Part shown: positions 28,001 through 34,164 of the stretch, one piece after another
Layout of the letters: each line of letters starts with the position of its first letter
Position numbering within the stretch: position 1 is the first letter of the stretch
NCBI RefSeq assembly: GCF_000003815.2
Contig: NC_049984.1
Location: forward strand, 20,719,950 to 20,783,949
Reading direction: 5' to 3'
DNA from: Branchiostoma floridae
Lineage: Eukaryota > Chordata > Leptocardii > Amphioxiformes > Branchiostomatidae
Length of the DNA: 64,000 nucleotides
Position numbers and translations under genes: made by a program
Notes under the pieces: generated by a model
What the model was told of the DNA's origin: nothing
Seen by the model: only the letters and a program-made list of their open reading frames with translations
The model's database searches: none

Positions 28001-31000
28001 CAAGGCTGTCCTCTTTCACCTTATTTGTTTATTTTAGGAGTAGAAATTTTAGCTATTAAGATAAGAAATAATATTGAAATAGAAGGCTTAACTACGTATG
28101 GTATAGAGTCAAAAATTTCTCAATATGCCGATGATTCTAATTTCCCTTTGGCCCCGAAACTTGGTTCCCTCTACTCATTAGTTAAAGACTTTTAAAGATT
28201 TCTCTTTATTATCTGGTTTAATTCCAAATTTCGATAAATGTAAAATAAAACGTATAGGTTCTTTAAAGGGTACACATTTCTATCTCCCTTGTCCTTTGCC
28301 AATTCAATGGACAGACGGCCCAATCAATCTTTTGGGAATTCATATTCCTTTACAACTTTCTGATATAATTAGTATAAATTTTGATAGGAAATTCACTAAG
28401 ATCGATAAACTTCTATTTCCTTGGAAGACAAAGACTTTAACACTTATGGGTAAAGTTACTTTTAATAAACACACTTATCGTATCACAATCTATATATTTA
28501 CTTGGCTCGCTTCCGTCCCCACCGCCTGATTTTTTCGTTAAATATGAAAAGAAAATATTTCGATTTCTATGGGGAGGTGGGTCAGAGCGAGTTAGTAGAA
28601 AGACTATTTACATTGCGTATGAACAGGGGGGACTTAAGCTAAGAAACTTGCGGTCTGTCGATCTCACCCTAAAAGCCTCTTGGATTCCTAAGCTACAGTT
28701 AAACAGAGAATGGTTCTGTTCCAAGATTTTATTTATGTCTTCTTCATTGTTTCGTACTTCCTTGTTCCCCTTTGCACAACTTTCTGTCTGTGATTTTGAT
28801 AATTTTATGGGTAAAAATCCCCCGATAACTTCTTTTTTCAGACAGGTCATACAATCTTGGCTGCGCTTCCAACTCCGACCCCCAGGGGGTGTGGACGAGA
28901 TCAAACAACAGCTTCTTTGTTTGAACTCGAATACATGTATATGTATTGGTCAAAAACCATTCTTTTCCACAGCTTTTGATACTGGGGGAGTTCGATTTCT
29001 TAATGATATATTGGATTTAGAAAGTAGATTTCTTTCTATTTGGGGATGTGTGTATAAAATTACAATACAATCAGTTAATTTCTGCTATACCAGCTCACTG
29101 GAAATCGTTATTAAAGAAAGCATCTCATATTTTACAGGTTTGTATGCCTATTTGTAGAGACACAACTTGGCTTAGAAAAAAACCTTTTCTTCATTAACGA
29201 TAACAATGTTTGTGAACCGTCGTATAGAATACAGCTGTCTTGGGAGGAACTTTTTAACACTCCTATCCCATGGAGACAAGTTTACAGCTTACCTTACAAG
29301 CTCTCAATTGATACCTATACAAGGATGTTTCAGTTTAAGATGCTTTTTAAATCCTTAACAGTAAATAAAACACTATACACCTGGGGCCTGATAGACTCCC
29401 CTCTATGTAGCCTGTGTCAGGGAGAGGAGGAAACAATTATACACTTATTTTGGAATTGTAGAATTGTAGCTAATTTCTGGGCTGAAGTGGAGGATTGTTT
29501 TTTTTAACTTGACAAATACAAATTTATATATGACTGCTTTCAATACTGTCCTTGGTGATCTAAGTGACCGATGCCCAGTTTTGTCAAATCTCATTATTCT
29601 CTTGGGTAAATGCTATATATTTAGGTATCGGAAAAAAATGTTGATTTATCTGGTTTTATTTCATTTGTTTCCTATTTTCAGAAATTAGAATTCATTATTG
29701 CTCAACGACAAAATAAGATTCAGAAACACATTGGGAAGTGGGGTAAATTACATATTGTTCTATCTAGTTAATTTCCATTATTTTCCTGTACAATGATAGG
29801 GGTACTCAAGGCATGTTAAGATCATACTATAAGTCCTTGGATTTTAAGTTTCAGTTATTTGTTGTTACGCATGTGCCTTTATTTTCTGTATGTTTGCCAC
29901 AATTTTCTTTCTGTAAAATTATGCTGTTTATAAATATAAAAAAAGTGATTTATAAAATATTTAAAAAAATCTATCTTTTCCCCAAACACCTGCTTTTTGC
30001 CTACCACTGCGTCACCATGACATCATCGCAATCACTCATATACAATGTACACAGATGATGCTACTACGTGCATGTGGAAAAAAATTCCAGAAATACAGAA
30101 TGTACAATTTGGGGAATTCTTGCCAAATGGACAAATACTACATAAATGTATATATTAGGCCAACCCCTGAGGTATTGCCAAAAAACAATCAGAAAAGTAA
30201 GTATAAGCGGGATCAGACTAGTCCATTTGCTGTACCCAATCCTCTGGACTTGGACCTAGTCTTTAATTTCATCAGTAAATGTTTATGTGCCCAAAAAGTA
30301 GCTGTGACATTCAATTATTCTTGTACATTTAAAGACCCAATGTAAGAGAACCCACCTTGACAGCAACTTCTTGTCCATCCACTGTGACAGCTCTGTGCAC
30401 CTGTGCCAGACTGGCGGCTGCTATGGGTTCATCATCAAACTCAGCAAACATGGTGTCCGGCGTGGTGTTGAAGTCCTCCAGAACAGGGCATCCACTTCCT
30501 TATACCTCCGTACCAAGGCCTACAAACACCAAGGCGGGAGACAAAAAAAACCCAATAAGAAGTGCAAACATTCTAAGTACTGTCTAACAGTTTCTCCTTT
30601 GATACAGATACTCCTGGCAATTAAAATTTCTATAGAATAGACAATGTCTGCTCTCATAATACCGCCACTAACCATATTCACACCAGCATCAAATTTTGCA
30701 TGATTAATGAGATAATTTCATCATAGCAGTTTTTTCAATGTCCCGGACATGATATGGTCTTGACATTTGGGTGGTAGATAGCTTGCAGTGTCATGACAAA
30801 GTGGGGCAGGTTTCAGCCCCCTAACATTTAATTTCGGAACTGCAGGGGCATTTTTGTCAAGACATTCCAAAGAGGATAACTGCAGAAAGGATTGACGGAT
30901 CATTTTAGGCATGCAGTTAGCTTAAGTAAAGAAGATGTTCATAATGACATACATGTTATGCAAATGAGGACTTAATTTGCACAATCAATGAGGAAATTGT

Positions 31001-33487
31001 ATAATTCCATTGTTTTCAANNNNNNNNNNNNNNNNNNNNNNNNNNNNNNNNNNNNNNNNNNNNNNNNNNNNNNNNNNNNNNNNNNNNNNNNNNNNNNNNN
31101 NNNNNNNNNNNNNNNNNNNNNNNNNNNNNNNNNNNNNNNNNNNNNNNNNNNNNNNNNNNNNNNNNNNNNNNNNNNNNNNNNNNNNNNNNNNNNNNNNNNN
31201 NNNNNNNNNNNNNNNNNNNNNNNNNNNNNNNNNNNNNNNNNNNNNNNNNNNNNNNNNNNNNNNNNNNNNNNNNNNNNNNNNNNNNNNNNNNNNNNNNNNN
31301 NNNNNNNNNNNNNNNNNNNNNNNNNNNNNNNNNNNNNNNNNNNNNNNNNNNNNNNNNNNNNNNNNNNNNNNNNNNNNNNNNNNNNNNNNNNNNNNNNNNN
31401 NNNNNNNNNNNNNNNNNNNNNNNNNTGGTTAAAGGATACCAGTCCTTGGCCCAGCTTGATGTACAACCCTCCGTTCATGACTGCCCCATACACAATCCTG
31501 TCTGCTGCACGCTGGTGACAACACATAATCTGCTGTCGATACTCCAAGCTGTCCTGATACAAAGAAGATAACATAATCCAAGCCATTCAGCCATGGACTG
31601 ATTAATCATACCTGCTCACCTGTTAGGGATGTACAGTTGTATGTGAACCCTAGTCAATCACAGATAATACTGGCTGGCAGCTTTGATGATCTGGCTAGAT
31701 GTCCATCAGCATCATCATTCCAGGCATGTTGCCCAGACTAAATTCACCCTTATTTTCAATACGTTTTGGTCAGAGCATTCTTTAGGTCCTCAACATAAAA
31801 TATACAATGTAGATGTTTAGGTTATGAACTTTTTTGTCAAGGTCCATGCTGAAGACTATCAGTTCCTCATTACCATATTTGGTATCTGCTTATATCCCAC
31901 CTATCATATAAACAAACAAAATCATAATTGACATGTCTTACATTTATTTAAGTACAGTTATTGAAAACAATGGAATTATACAATTTCCTCATTGATTATG
32001 CAAATTAAGTCCTCATTTGCATAACATGTATATCATTATGAATATCTTTGCCTAAAGCTACCTGCATGCCTAAAATGATGCCAATCCGTCAATCCTTTCT
32101 GCAGTTATCCTCTTTGGAATGACATTTCATGGAGGTAATAAATAAATGCCATAATATATTATGATGTAGGGTTATGTGGATTGTTATTAGCTGCATTGAC
32201 TGTTACCACATATAAAGTATATAGAAATAAATAGCAATGGTTTCTGAACAATTTTAGTATGATCCGTACTTCATAAATTCAGAGTGGTGCAGGTAAAATT
32301 TGTCTGGTGCAGGTAATTTTCAGCATTACCTGCACCAGTGCAGGTATACAGAAAAAAGTACTTAAGCCCTGAGGAAGAACAGAAAGTAATGATACCAAAA
32401 TTTCCAATTCACCTCTTCCAATCCCCACAGTGAATATTTATAATCCAGTGATATCAGCAGGCCCAGGTAGAGTGACCTAGTGAGGGAGAACAAAGTCCTG
32501 TAGAATGTTGTCCATTTAAAGAACTGTCACATCAGATTTCAAGAATCAGCTAAGACTAAAACATTTTTCAACCATTCAATTACAAACATAAAAATACGAC
32601 TTATAATCTATATTGGTCAACATTGAACCATGGTGAAAGAAAATAATAATAAATTATGCAAACGCATACATGAACATGCCACCCCTCTCCAATTAAGTAT
32701 TTGAGCACTTCTGGACTTTCTAGCTGTATCAGATTGAAATCATGTTGCAATGTCATATACACATACATTTTTTTTATATTGGACCCAATTTGGCCCTGCA
32801 TTAATTTCTCAAATATTTAGCAAAGGTATCATTGATGTAAGGATGCATTTGAGCTGTTGGGTGCTACAGGTTGAATCAGGAGAAAGCTCAGGGACAGAGG
32901 TGATGTTTCTTTCATACTCATAGAGCGAGCATTCCTCAGAGTTTGAGCTGGTTGATACCTTCTTTTCTTTTAATGTTTATAAAGATGACGCTTGTAACTT
33001 TTCTGGTGGTGAAGAATTTCTAGTATTGAAATTAGGGTTGGTACTTTTAGTGTAGCCTTAAGTCTTAGTGTATTATAACAATGATATTATTGCTTTCCTT
33101 TGCACAGGTCTCAATGTGTTATCTGCCCTACACAACAACAGGTCATGCAAAAAATTTAGGATTTCTCTCTATGCTTACCTGACAAAACGGAGGCTACCAT
33201 TGATAGTTATCCAGAATCTCCTTTGGCCAACTCTGTCAAGTGTGAAATAATAAGCCATTCCACCCAATGGCACACTTAGCAGCACAAGCTTAAGAGTCCT
33301 CCAGCCAACACTTGTGGAAGTCCTTCCTCCATGCTGTCTGACAGAAGTAGACAATCTCTGATTCCGAGACACCCACTGTCTACCTGCAGCACTATTAGTA
33401 CATGTAGTTCTGCCAACTGCATACAAAGGGTGCCATAATCTCAAAGCCGCTTGACGCAGAGACACAGGATAAACCATGGTTTACAAT
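992..33487 (-). CDS. ADCK5: ADCK5-like UbiB/ABC1 atypical kinase (spliced, 12 exons seen, incomplete 3' end)
   Basis: Ortholog of vertebrate ADCK5, a UbiB (ABC1/ADCK) family member thought to be mitochondrial. Its relatives support coenzyme Q metabolism; its own substrate is not established. Exons in transcript order: 33179-33487 (ATG at 33477), 32413-32476, 31426-31553 (cut by a gap), 30356-30519, 17116-17229, 16269-16400, 13121-13204, 11906-11987, 10713-10791, 8347-8438, 1585-1771 and 992-1066. All internal joins use GT/AG and keep phase, except for a one-base defect in exon 4. Family motifs are seen in order: YIKLGQG (KxGQ), [13 protein letters not shown] (Ala-rich loop), VAVKVQ (Lys), EELDFELEG (ExD), HADPHPGN and LLDHGLYQ (DFG equivalent). 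The N-terminus is basic and could be a mitochondrial presequence. The C-terminal exon or exons, about 60 residues in human, were not found and may lie beyond the left edge. Confidence 0.93.
1415..1514. other. Assembly gap (100 N)
   Basis: A run of 100 N in the intron between ADCK5 exons 11 and 12. It is followed by a short (GTGA)n stretch. Confidence 0.99.
1585..1771 (-). CDS. ADCK5: ADCK5 exon 11
   Basis: Acceptor ttgaacag, donor CAG|gttagt, 187 nt. It encodes [20 protein letters not shown] through the [20 protein letters not shown] segment to [10 protein letters not shown]. It aligns without gaps to the human segment around MLMQRP and LPRPMLLVLR. Confidence 0.95.
2620..2980 (+). repeat. 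TTCCTGCAGGAA palindrome array, copy 1
   Basis: After the gap, 2817-2965 is an irregular array of the 12-base palindrome TTCCTGCAGGAA and variants, with A/T-rich spacers (gcgttttt, ccattttcg, gaaaggtaaa). The left flank (about 2622-2690) is the reverse complement of 7489-7545, and the right flank (caggaatggcctt) matches 7192-7205 inverted. This is therefore one copy of a dispersed unit whose second copy lies inverted at 7190-7545. Long open frames through it ([15 protein letters not shown]) are artefacts of the repeat. Confidence 0.85.
2692..2816. other. Assembly gap (125 N)
   Basis: A run of N directly beside the TTCCTGCAGGAA palindrome array, which probably caused the gap. Confidence 0.99.
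3006..3445 (-). mobile_element. Partial copy of the Harbinger-like element of 47.2-48.2 kb
   Basis: The reverse complement matches about 47239-47690 closely, including the TIR-side block (GGTC next to AACTCACTTG in this orientation) and the blocks around 3050 and 3290. One end reaches the terminal AATGGGGTC at 3444; the other half of the element is missing. It sits in the intron between ADCK5 exons 10 and 11. Confidence 0.7.
3861..3960. other. Assembly gap (100 N)
   Basis: A run of 100 N in intronic DNA. Confidence 0.99.
4196..4270 (-). repeat. tRNA-like sequence (SINE head or tRNA pseudogene)
   Basis: Read on the minus strand it has an A-box-like TGAGTGGTAAATGTG, a central GGGTTCATGAG, and a T-arm with CCAGG and CCTGG stems around a B-box-like GGTTAAAATCC. 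The D-arm and acceptor stem are poor, so a functional tRNA is unlikely. It is probably the head of a degraded tRNA-derived SINE. Confidence 0.4.
4572..4606. repeat. Short hairpin CAAGGAGGTTAAA
   Basis: The 13-base arms CAAGGAGGTTAAA and TTTAACCTCCTTG are separated by 9 bases. The AAGGAGGTT core recurs nearby (around 4738), at 45590 and at 51605, so it is probably the end of a dispersed foldback repeat. Confidence 0.5.
5270..5700 (-). mobile_element. Truncated LINE, C-terminal end (minus)
   Basis: The minus strand encodes [40 protein letters not shown] and then [20 protein letters not shown]. The pattern GRxNRxPLxxRxCxxC...EDExHFxxxCxLYxxxR is the C-terminal zinc-finger-like tail of several animal LINE ORF2 proteins. 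The same tail recurs at 15565 and 44410. No RT domain is present, so it is 5'-truncated. It lies in the intron between ADCK5 exons 10 and 11. Confidence 0.65.
5701..7185. other. Intronic DNA, nothing recognised
   Basis: AT-rich intron of ADCK5. Open frames here are short with no family resemblance, and no exon-like segment with splice sites was found on either strand. Confidence 0.5.
7190..7545 (-). repeat. TTCCTGCAGGAA palindrome array, copy 2 (inverted)
   Basis: About fifteen TTCCTGCAGGAA-type palindromes lie at 7196-7375, with spacers matching copy 1 inverted (gcgttttt, ccattttc, gaaaggtaaa). It is followed by flanking sequence (7489-7545) that is the reverse complement of 2622-2690. Unlike copy 1 it is ungapped, so it shows the full array. 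Confidence 0.85.
7551..7655 (-). mobile_element. Fragment of the TA-flanked element found at 22.98 kb
   Basis: The reverse complement of this stretch matches the left end of 22981-23879, including CTCTATAGTGGCCACCT and GTGTAACTTATTG...GTGGTCAATT. The outer inverted repeat is missing or degraded, so this is a truncated copy. Confidence 0.65.
8347..8438 (-). CDS. ADCK5: ADCK5 exon 10
   Basis: Acceptor gcatgcag, 92 nt, encoding [20 protein letters not shown] and then [10 protein letters not shown]. Two donors are possible, gtgaaa at 8353 or gttaga at 8346. Only the second joins in phase to exon 11 and yields the conserved LGVKDWYLF. Confidence 0.9.
8450..10090. other. Intronic DNA, nothing recognised
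   Basis: ADCK5 intron between exons 9 and 10. A GC-richer patch at 9240-9300 has several CpG, but no exon, ORF of note or transposon terminus was identified. Confidence 0.45.
10100..10690 (+). mobile_element. Penelope-like element fragment with GIY-YIG endonuclease region
   Basis: Around 10250-10500 the plus strand reads [39 protein letters not shown] and then [15 protein letters not shown], interrupted by stops. This is the GIY-YIG nuclease and C-terminal tail of a Penelope-like retroelement. Sequence at 10123-10165 is inverted at 10595-10640, and 10190-10217 is inverted around 10428-10472, giving the inverted terminal organisation known for this class. It is a dead fragment in the intron between ADCK5 exons 9 and 10, beside exon 9. 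Confidence 0.7.
10713..10791 (-). CDS. ADCK5: ADCK5 exon 9 (DFG-equivalent)
   Basis: Acceptor tattttcag, donor gtaagt after an A-run, 79 nt. It encodes [20 protein letters not shown] and then [14 protein letters not shown] is the DFG-equivalent metal-binding motif. Two bases are carried on. Confidence 0.92.
10885..10957. repeat. Microsatellite (TA)n / (TGTGTGAG)n / (TG)n
   Basis: A compound simple repeat: TATATATA blocks, then GTGTGAGTGTGTGTGAG units, then (GT)n, in the ADCK5 intron between exons 8 and 9. Confidence 0.9.
11906..11987 (-). CDS. ADCK5: ADCK5 exon 8 (catalytic loop)
   Basis: Acceptor attctacag, donor ATG|gtatga, 82 nt. It encodes [18 protein letters not shown] and then VHADPHPGN, the HxDPHPGN catalytic-loop motif. 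It ends with one base carried over. Confidence 0.94.
13121..13204 (-). CDS. ADCK5: ADCK5 exon 7
   Basis: Acceptor tttcttgcag, donor GAT|gtaagt, 84 nt, phase 0-0. It encodes [18 protein letters not shown] and ends MGLSLAD, the hinge-side segment before the catalytic loop. Confidence 0.93.
13673..14070 (-). mobile_element. MITE with CAGGGCTCGAAATAC ends and a 63-bp duplication
   Basis: The terminal inverted repeats are CAGGGCTCGAAATAC (13736) and GTATTTCGAGCCCTG (ending 14070). The left end is tandemly duplicated with a 63-bp period (13673 and 13736), including the adjacent ATTGATTAA. ATTAA flanks both sides. The interior is AT-rich with repeated GTGCAGGTA motifs. The same family occurs at 32166-32372 and 55210-55565. 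There is no coding capacity. The end sequence resembles hAT termini, but no 8-bp target duplication was found. Confidence 0.75.
14182..14205. repeat. (TTG)n microsatellite
   Basis: A short run of TTG triplets in the ADCK5 intron between exons 6 and 7. Confidence 0.8.
14405..15530 (-). mobile_element. LINE fragment with RNase H domain (minus, decayed)
   Basis: On the minus strand: [20 protein letters not shown] (the start of RNase H, with its first catalytic Asp in FTDGS), then [20 protein letters not shown], then [20 protein letters not shown] (the terminal RNase H Asp in NEIAD). A C-terminal [20 protein letters not shown]...[17 protein letters not shown] zinc-binding tail follows. Several frameshifts separate the pieces. 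A terminal RNase H after a LINE RT is typical of the I/R1/Jockey-related groups. The RT itself is absent, so the copy is 5'-truncated. Confidence 0.7.
15545..15990 (+). mobile_element. Truncated LINE C-terminal tail (plus)
   Basis: The plus strand reads [20 protein letters not shown] near 15570-15630, the same HFxxxC tail as at 5.4 and 44.5 kb, then stops. An end rich in TTC repeats (around 15963) may be the 3' tail. It lies back-to-back with the RNase H LINE fragment on its left. Confidence 0.5.
16269..16400 (-). CDS. ADCK5: ADCK5 exon 6
   Basis: Acceptor acatgtacag, donor AAG|gttagt, 132 nt, phase 0-0. It encodes [20 protein letters not shown] and ends [20 protein letters not shown] holds the ExD metal-site motif of the family. 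Confidence 0.95.
16914..16960 (+). ncRNA. Hammerhead-core-like motif
   Basis: CTGAGGA (16925-16931), a stem with TGTCT/AGACA pairing, GAAA (16950-16953) and CGTA: the order CUGANGA - stem II - GAAA - CGUH seen in minimal hammerhead motifs of Penelope-like elements. Stem I pairing is poor here. This may be a decayed retroelement terminus; activity is not implied. Confidence 0.3.
17116..17229 (-). CDS. ADCK5: ADCK5 exon 5
   Basis: Acceptor taatacaag, donor CAG|gtaagg, 114 nt, phase 0-0. It encodes 38 residues, [18 protein letters not shown] to [10 protein letters not shown], colinear with human ADCK5. The intron separating it from exon 4 is about 13.1 kb and holds most of the LINE and minisatellite DNA. 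Confidence 0.95.
17240..19620. other. Intronic DNA, no gene recognised
   Basis: Left part of the large ADCK5 intron between exons 4 and 5. It is AT-rich with TGCATAATTATG motifs around 17450-17545, and has a moderately GC-rich CpG patch at 18000-18300 and 18480-18530. No splice-bounded conserved reading frame was seen. Confidence 0.45.
19640..20535 (-). repeat. GGGCCCCCTAGCGGC-family repeat (reverse copy)
   Basis: It contains CTAGGGGGCC, paired ATGCAAAT/ATTTGCAT motifs and the phrases found in the 59.7-63.7 kb repeats, in reverse orientation. It ends in an (AC)n/(AGAC)n microsatellite (20463-20522) and the small palindrome ACCTCCATTTTTAATGGAGGT, analogous to the palindromic start of the right-hand copies. 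Confidence 0.55.
20463..20522. repeat. (AC)n / (AGAC)n microsatellite
   Basis: ACACAC runs flanking an AGACAGACAGAC core. Confidence 0.92.
20529..21200 (-). mobile_element. Penelope-like element RT fragment (minus)
   Basis: Minus-strand pieces in colinear order: [13 protein letters not shown], then [20 protein letters not shown], then [20 protein letters not shown], then [20 protein letters not shown] and [11 protein letters not shown]. These match Penelope-type reverse transcriptase (the K-x-H motif, and the GxxMGSPxSP motif that precedes the YxDD box). Frames are broken and the catalytic YxDD part is missing at the 3' side. Confidence 0.75.
22716..24970. repeat. 53-bp minisatellite, about 25 copies, interrupted by a transposon
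   Basis: The unit GATTATATGACTGACTCTGA + GTTTGATTGATGAGTATGTT + CTAGAACTTTTAT repeats with a 53-bp period (for example 24061, 24114, 24167). Copies at 23882-24970 are nearly identical. Those at 22716-22978 are more diverged and slightly longer. The array is split by the 899-bp element at 22981-23879 and ends at a (TGAA)n tract. It lies in the intron between ADCK5 exons 4 and 5. Confidence 0.95.
22981..23879. mobile_element. TA-flanked DNA transposon (non-autonomous) inside the minisatellite
   Basis: The ends CAGTCAAACCTGT and ACAGGTTTGACTG are perfect inverted repeats, followed inward by imperfectly matched AGCGGCCAC/GTGGCCACTATAG blocks. TA occurs at 22979-22980 and 23880-23881, and removing the element with one TA restores the minisatellite unit (GATGAG-TA-TGTTCTAG). 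A TA duplication with CAGT ends fits the Tc1/mariner-pogo group. No transposase frame is visible in 899 bp. A truncated copy lies at 7551-7655. Confidence 0.88.
24969..25370 (-). mobile_element. Probable LINE 3' end with (TGAA)n tail (minus)
   Basis: (TGAA)n at 24969-25012 is followed by TTTTATTAACGTG and then sequence whose minus strand reads [19 protein letters not shown], resembling tails of LINEs that end in short tandem repeats. The tail directly abuts the minisatellite. The upstream coding part is absent. Confidence 0.45.
25371..25536 (+). mobile_element. L1/Tx1-like LINE, part 1 (endonuclease end)
   Basis: The plus strand reads [20 protein letters not shown], then [15 protein letters not shown] and [18 protein letters not shown] is the final motif of the AP-endonuclease domain, and GYWRLN is the linker typical of L1/Tx1 elements. 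The copy is 5'-truncated near 25371 and broken at 25536 by a nested LINE; it resumes at 26747. Confidence 0.75.
25537..26746 (+). mobile_element. Nested CR1/Jockey-like LINE with RT
   Basis: A continuous frame to 26153 encodes [40 protein letters not shown] and LFADDCLLY (the F/YADD catalytic box), then [15 protein letters not shown] motifs of a non-LTR element. After a frame break, the thumb and C-terminal tail follow ([37 protein letters not shown]). A small internal deletion is near 26335. The 3' end is an AGATACAGATACAGAT microsatellite-like tail at 26730-26746. The copy is 5'-truncated and inserted in the L1/Tx1-like element with which it shares orientation. Confidence 0.82.
26747..29970 (+). 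mobile_element. L1/Tx1-like LINE, part 2 (RT and C-terminus, frameshifted)
   Basis: It resumes [18 protein letters not shown], completing the [10 protein letters not shown] of part 1. It continues through [81 protein letters not shown] and QYADDSNF (RT boxes) to [19 protein letters not shown] (zinc-knuckle-like tail). At least six frame changes make it a pseudogene. The 3' end is probably the A-rich stretch near 29940-29970. Confidence 0.8.
30356..30519 (-). CDS. ADCK5: ADCK5 exon 4 (carries a 1-base frameshift)
   Basis: Acceptor gtttgtag, donor AAG|gtgggt, 164 nt. The first part reads [13 protein letters not shown]; the second, in a different frame, reads [18 protein letters not shown] and then [18 protein letters not shown] and EVAVK. 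A single missing base near 30480 (a C after the TTC codon) explains it; with 165 nt the exon would be phase 0-0 as its neighbours require. It contains the Ala-rich nucleotide loop and the VAVK lysine. The cause could be an assembly error, a polymorphism or a real lesion. Confidence 0.88.
30655..30862 (-). repeat. GGGCCCCCTAGCGGC-family repeat (partial)
   Basis: It contains GGGGCATTTTTGTCAAGAC and GATAGCTTG...CCCCCTAACATTT phrases shared with the 60.3 and 63.6 kb repeats. It leads directly into the inverted arm at 30863. Confidence 0.4.
30863..31019 (+). repeat. Left arm of a 0.15-kb inverted repeat around ADCK5 exon 3
   Basis: It runs from CATTCCAAAGAGGATAACTG to CCATTGTTTTCAA, ending exactly at the N gap. 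It is the near-identical reverse complement of 31971-32121 and includes octamer-like ATGCAAAT motifs. Confidence 0.88.
31020..31425. other. Assembly gap (406 N) removing part of ADCK5 exon 3
   Basis: The gap lies between two inverted arms and truncates ADCK5 exon 3 after GQGLVSFN. Open frames through it are N artefacts. Confidence 0.99.
31426..31553 (-). CDS. ADCK5: ADCK5 exon 3 (truncated by assembly gap)
   Basis: Acceptor tttgtatcag; it encodes [20 protein letters not shown] and then [15 protein letters not shown] before running into the 406-N gap at 31425. KLGQG is the KxGQ signature of UbiB proteins. The expected LLPxEYTxTLxxLxD continuation must lie in the gap. Confidence 0.93.
31971..32121 (-). 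repeat. Right arm of the 0.15-kb inverted repeat
   Basis: Starts TTGAAAACAATGG and ends CTTTGGAATG; the reverse complement of 30863-31019 with a few small differences. Confidence 0.88.
32166..32372 (-). mobile_element. Truncated copy of the CAGGGCTCGAAATAC MITE
   Basis: It matches 13870-14070, including TGTTATTAGCTGCATT, CAGAGTGGTGCAGGTAAAAT and a degraded terminus (AAGCCCTG). The other end is missing. It lies immediately beside ADCK5 exon 2. Confidence 0.75.
32413..32476 (-). CDS. ADCK5: ADCK5 exon 2
   Basis: A 64-nt exon between ctcactag and gtgaattgg. With the two bases carried from exon 1 it reads R then [20 protein letters not shown], matching the family's SLxxGLxISLDY segment. It ends in phase 0. 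Confidence 0.92.
33179..33487 (-). CDS. ADCK5: ADCK5 exon 1 (first coding exon)
   Basis: An acceptor (ccctttcag) precedes 33487 and the ATG is at 33477-33475, so at least one non-coding 5' exon should lie upstream. It encodes about 99.7 codons, starting [19 protein letters not shown]. The start is Arg-rich with no acidic residues, which fits a mitochondrial targeting sequence, and a hydrophobic stretch ([17 protein letters not shown]) follows as in human ADCK5. The exon ends at CAG|gtaagc with two bases carried to exon 2. Confidence 0.9.
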
Positions 33488-33639
33488 CTGAAAGGGACAA
33501 ACATTTGCTCACAGTTGTATCACAAAACAAATGCTTTAAAAAATGACCAGAGCTTTACCCAATACCCGCTGGAATGTGTACATTAACTACACACTCAAGA
33601 AAAAAGAGTCTTCTGTGGAACGTAACTTAACATGACAGA

Positions 33640-33870
33640 TTTTGTTCTGACGCTAGTTCACCTTTATCCGTAGGGTAACCTTTATCCATTAAGAACAATG
33701 CATTTAGGGATATCAAGTCGACAGATGGTGGTTTCAAACTGCAATATCTTGAATATAGTACAATTTGAAACTACCGTTCATCGACTTAATATCCCTGGAT
33801 ACCCTGTTTAGCATTATAACAGCTTTACAGTAAGTCCCCTCACGGGTACCCTTATCATGCCAACATTTTA
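33640..33870. repeat. Foldback repeat upstream of ADCK5 exon 1
   Basis: TTAGGGATATCAAGTCGA (33707) pairs with TCGACTTAATATCCCT (33780-33797), and GGTTTCAAACTG with CAATTTGAAACT. It is flanked by two CCTTTATCC units. Probably a MITE; no target duplication was identified. Confidence 0.5.
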
Positions 33871-34164
33871 CTAGATACAATTTCAAAATCTCACCATGGA
33901 AGGGCCAAGACATCCACACCATCCCCCTAATTGGTTGTTCGCTACTTTGCCATTACCACTACGCTAAAATAAAATCCTAGCTAGAACACTGGACAGCTGT
34001 GGATATCTGCTTGGAGATGAGTAATTAGCAAACCCCATGGCCTATAGTATAGGCCAGCTATTCCACAATGCCAGGGAAATATAGCCTGGGTTCTATCCAG
34101 AAAGCTCCGGCGTTCGTTATACAATGTATACTAAATACAGTCACTTCTAGCTCTGACATTCATT

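Noticed and set aside
30972-31586. 204-codon minus ORF and 140-176 codon plus ORFs
   Set aside because: Mostly N. Only the ADCK5 exon 3 part (31426-31553) is real.
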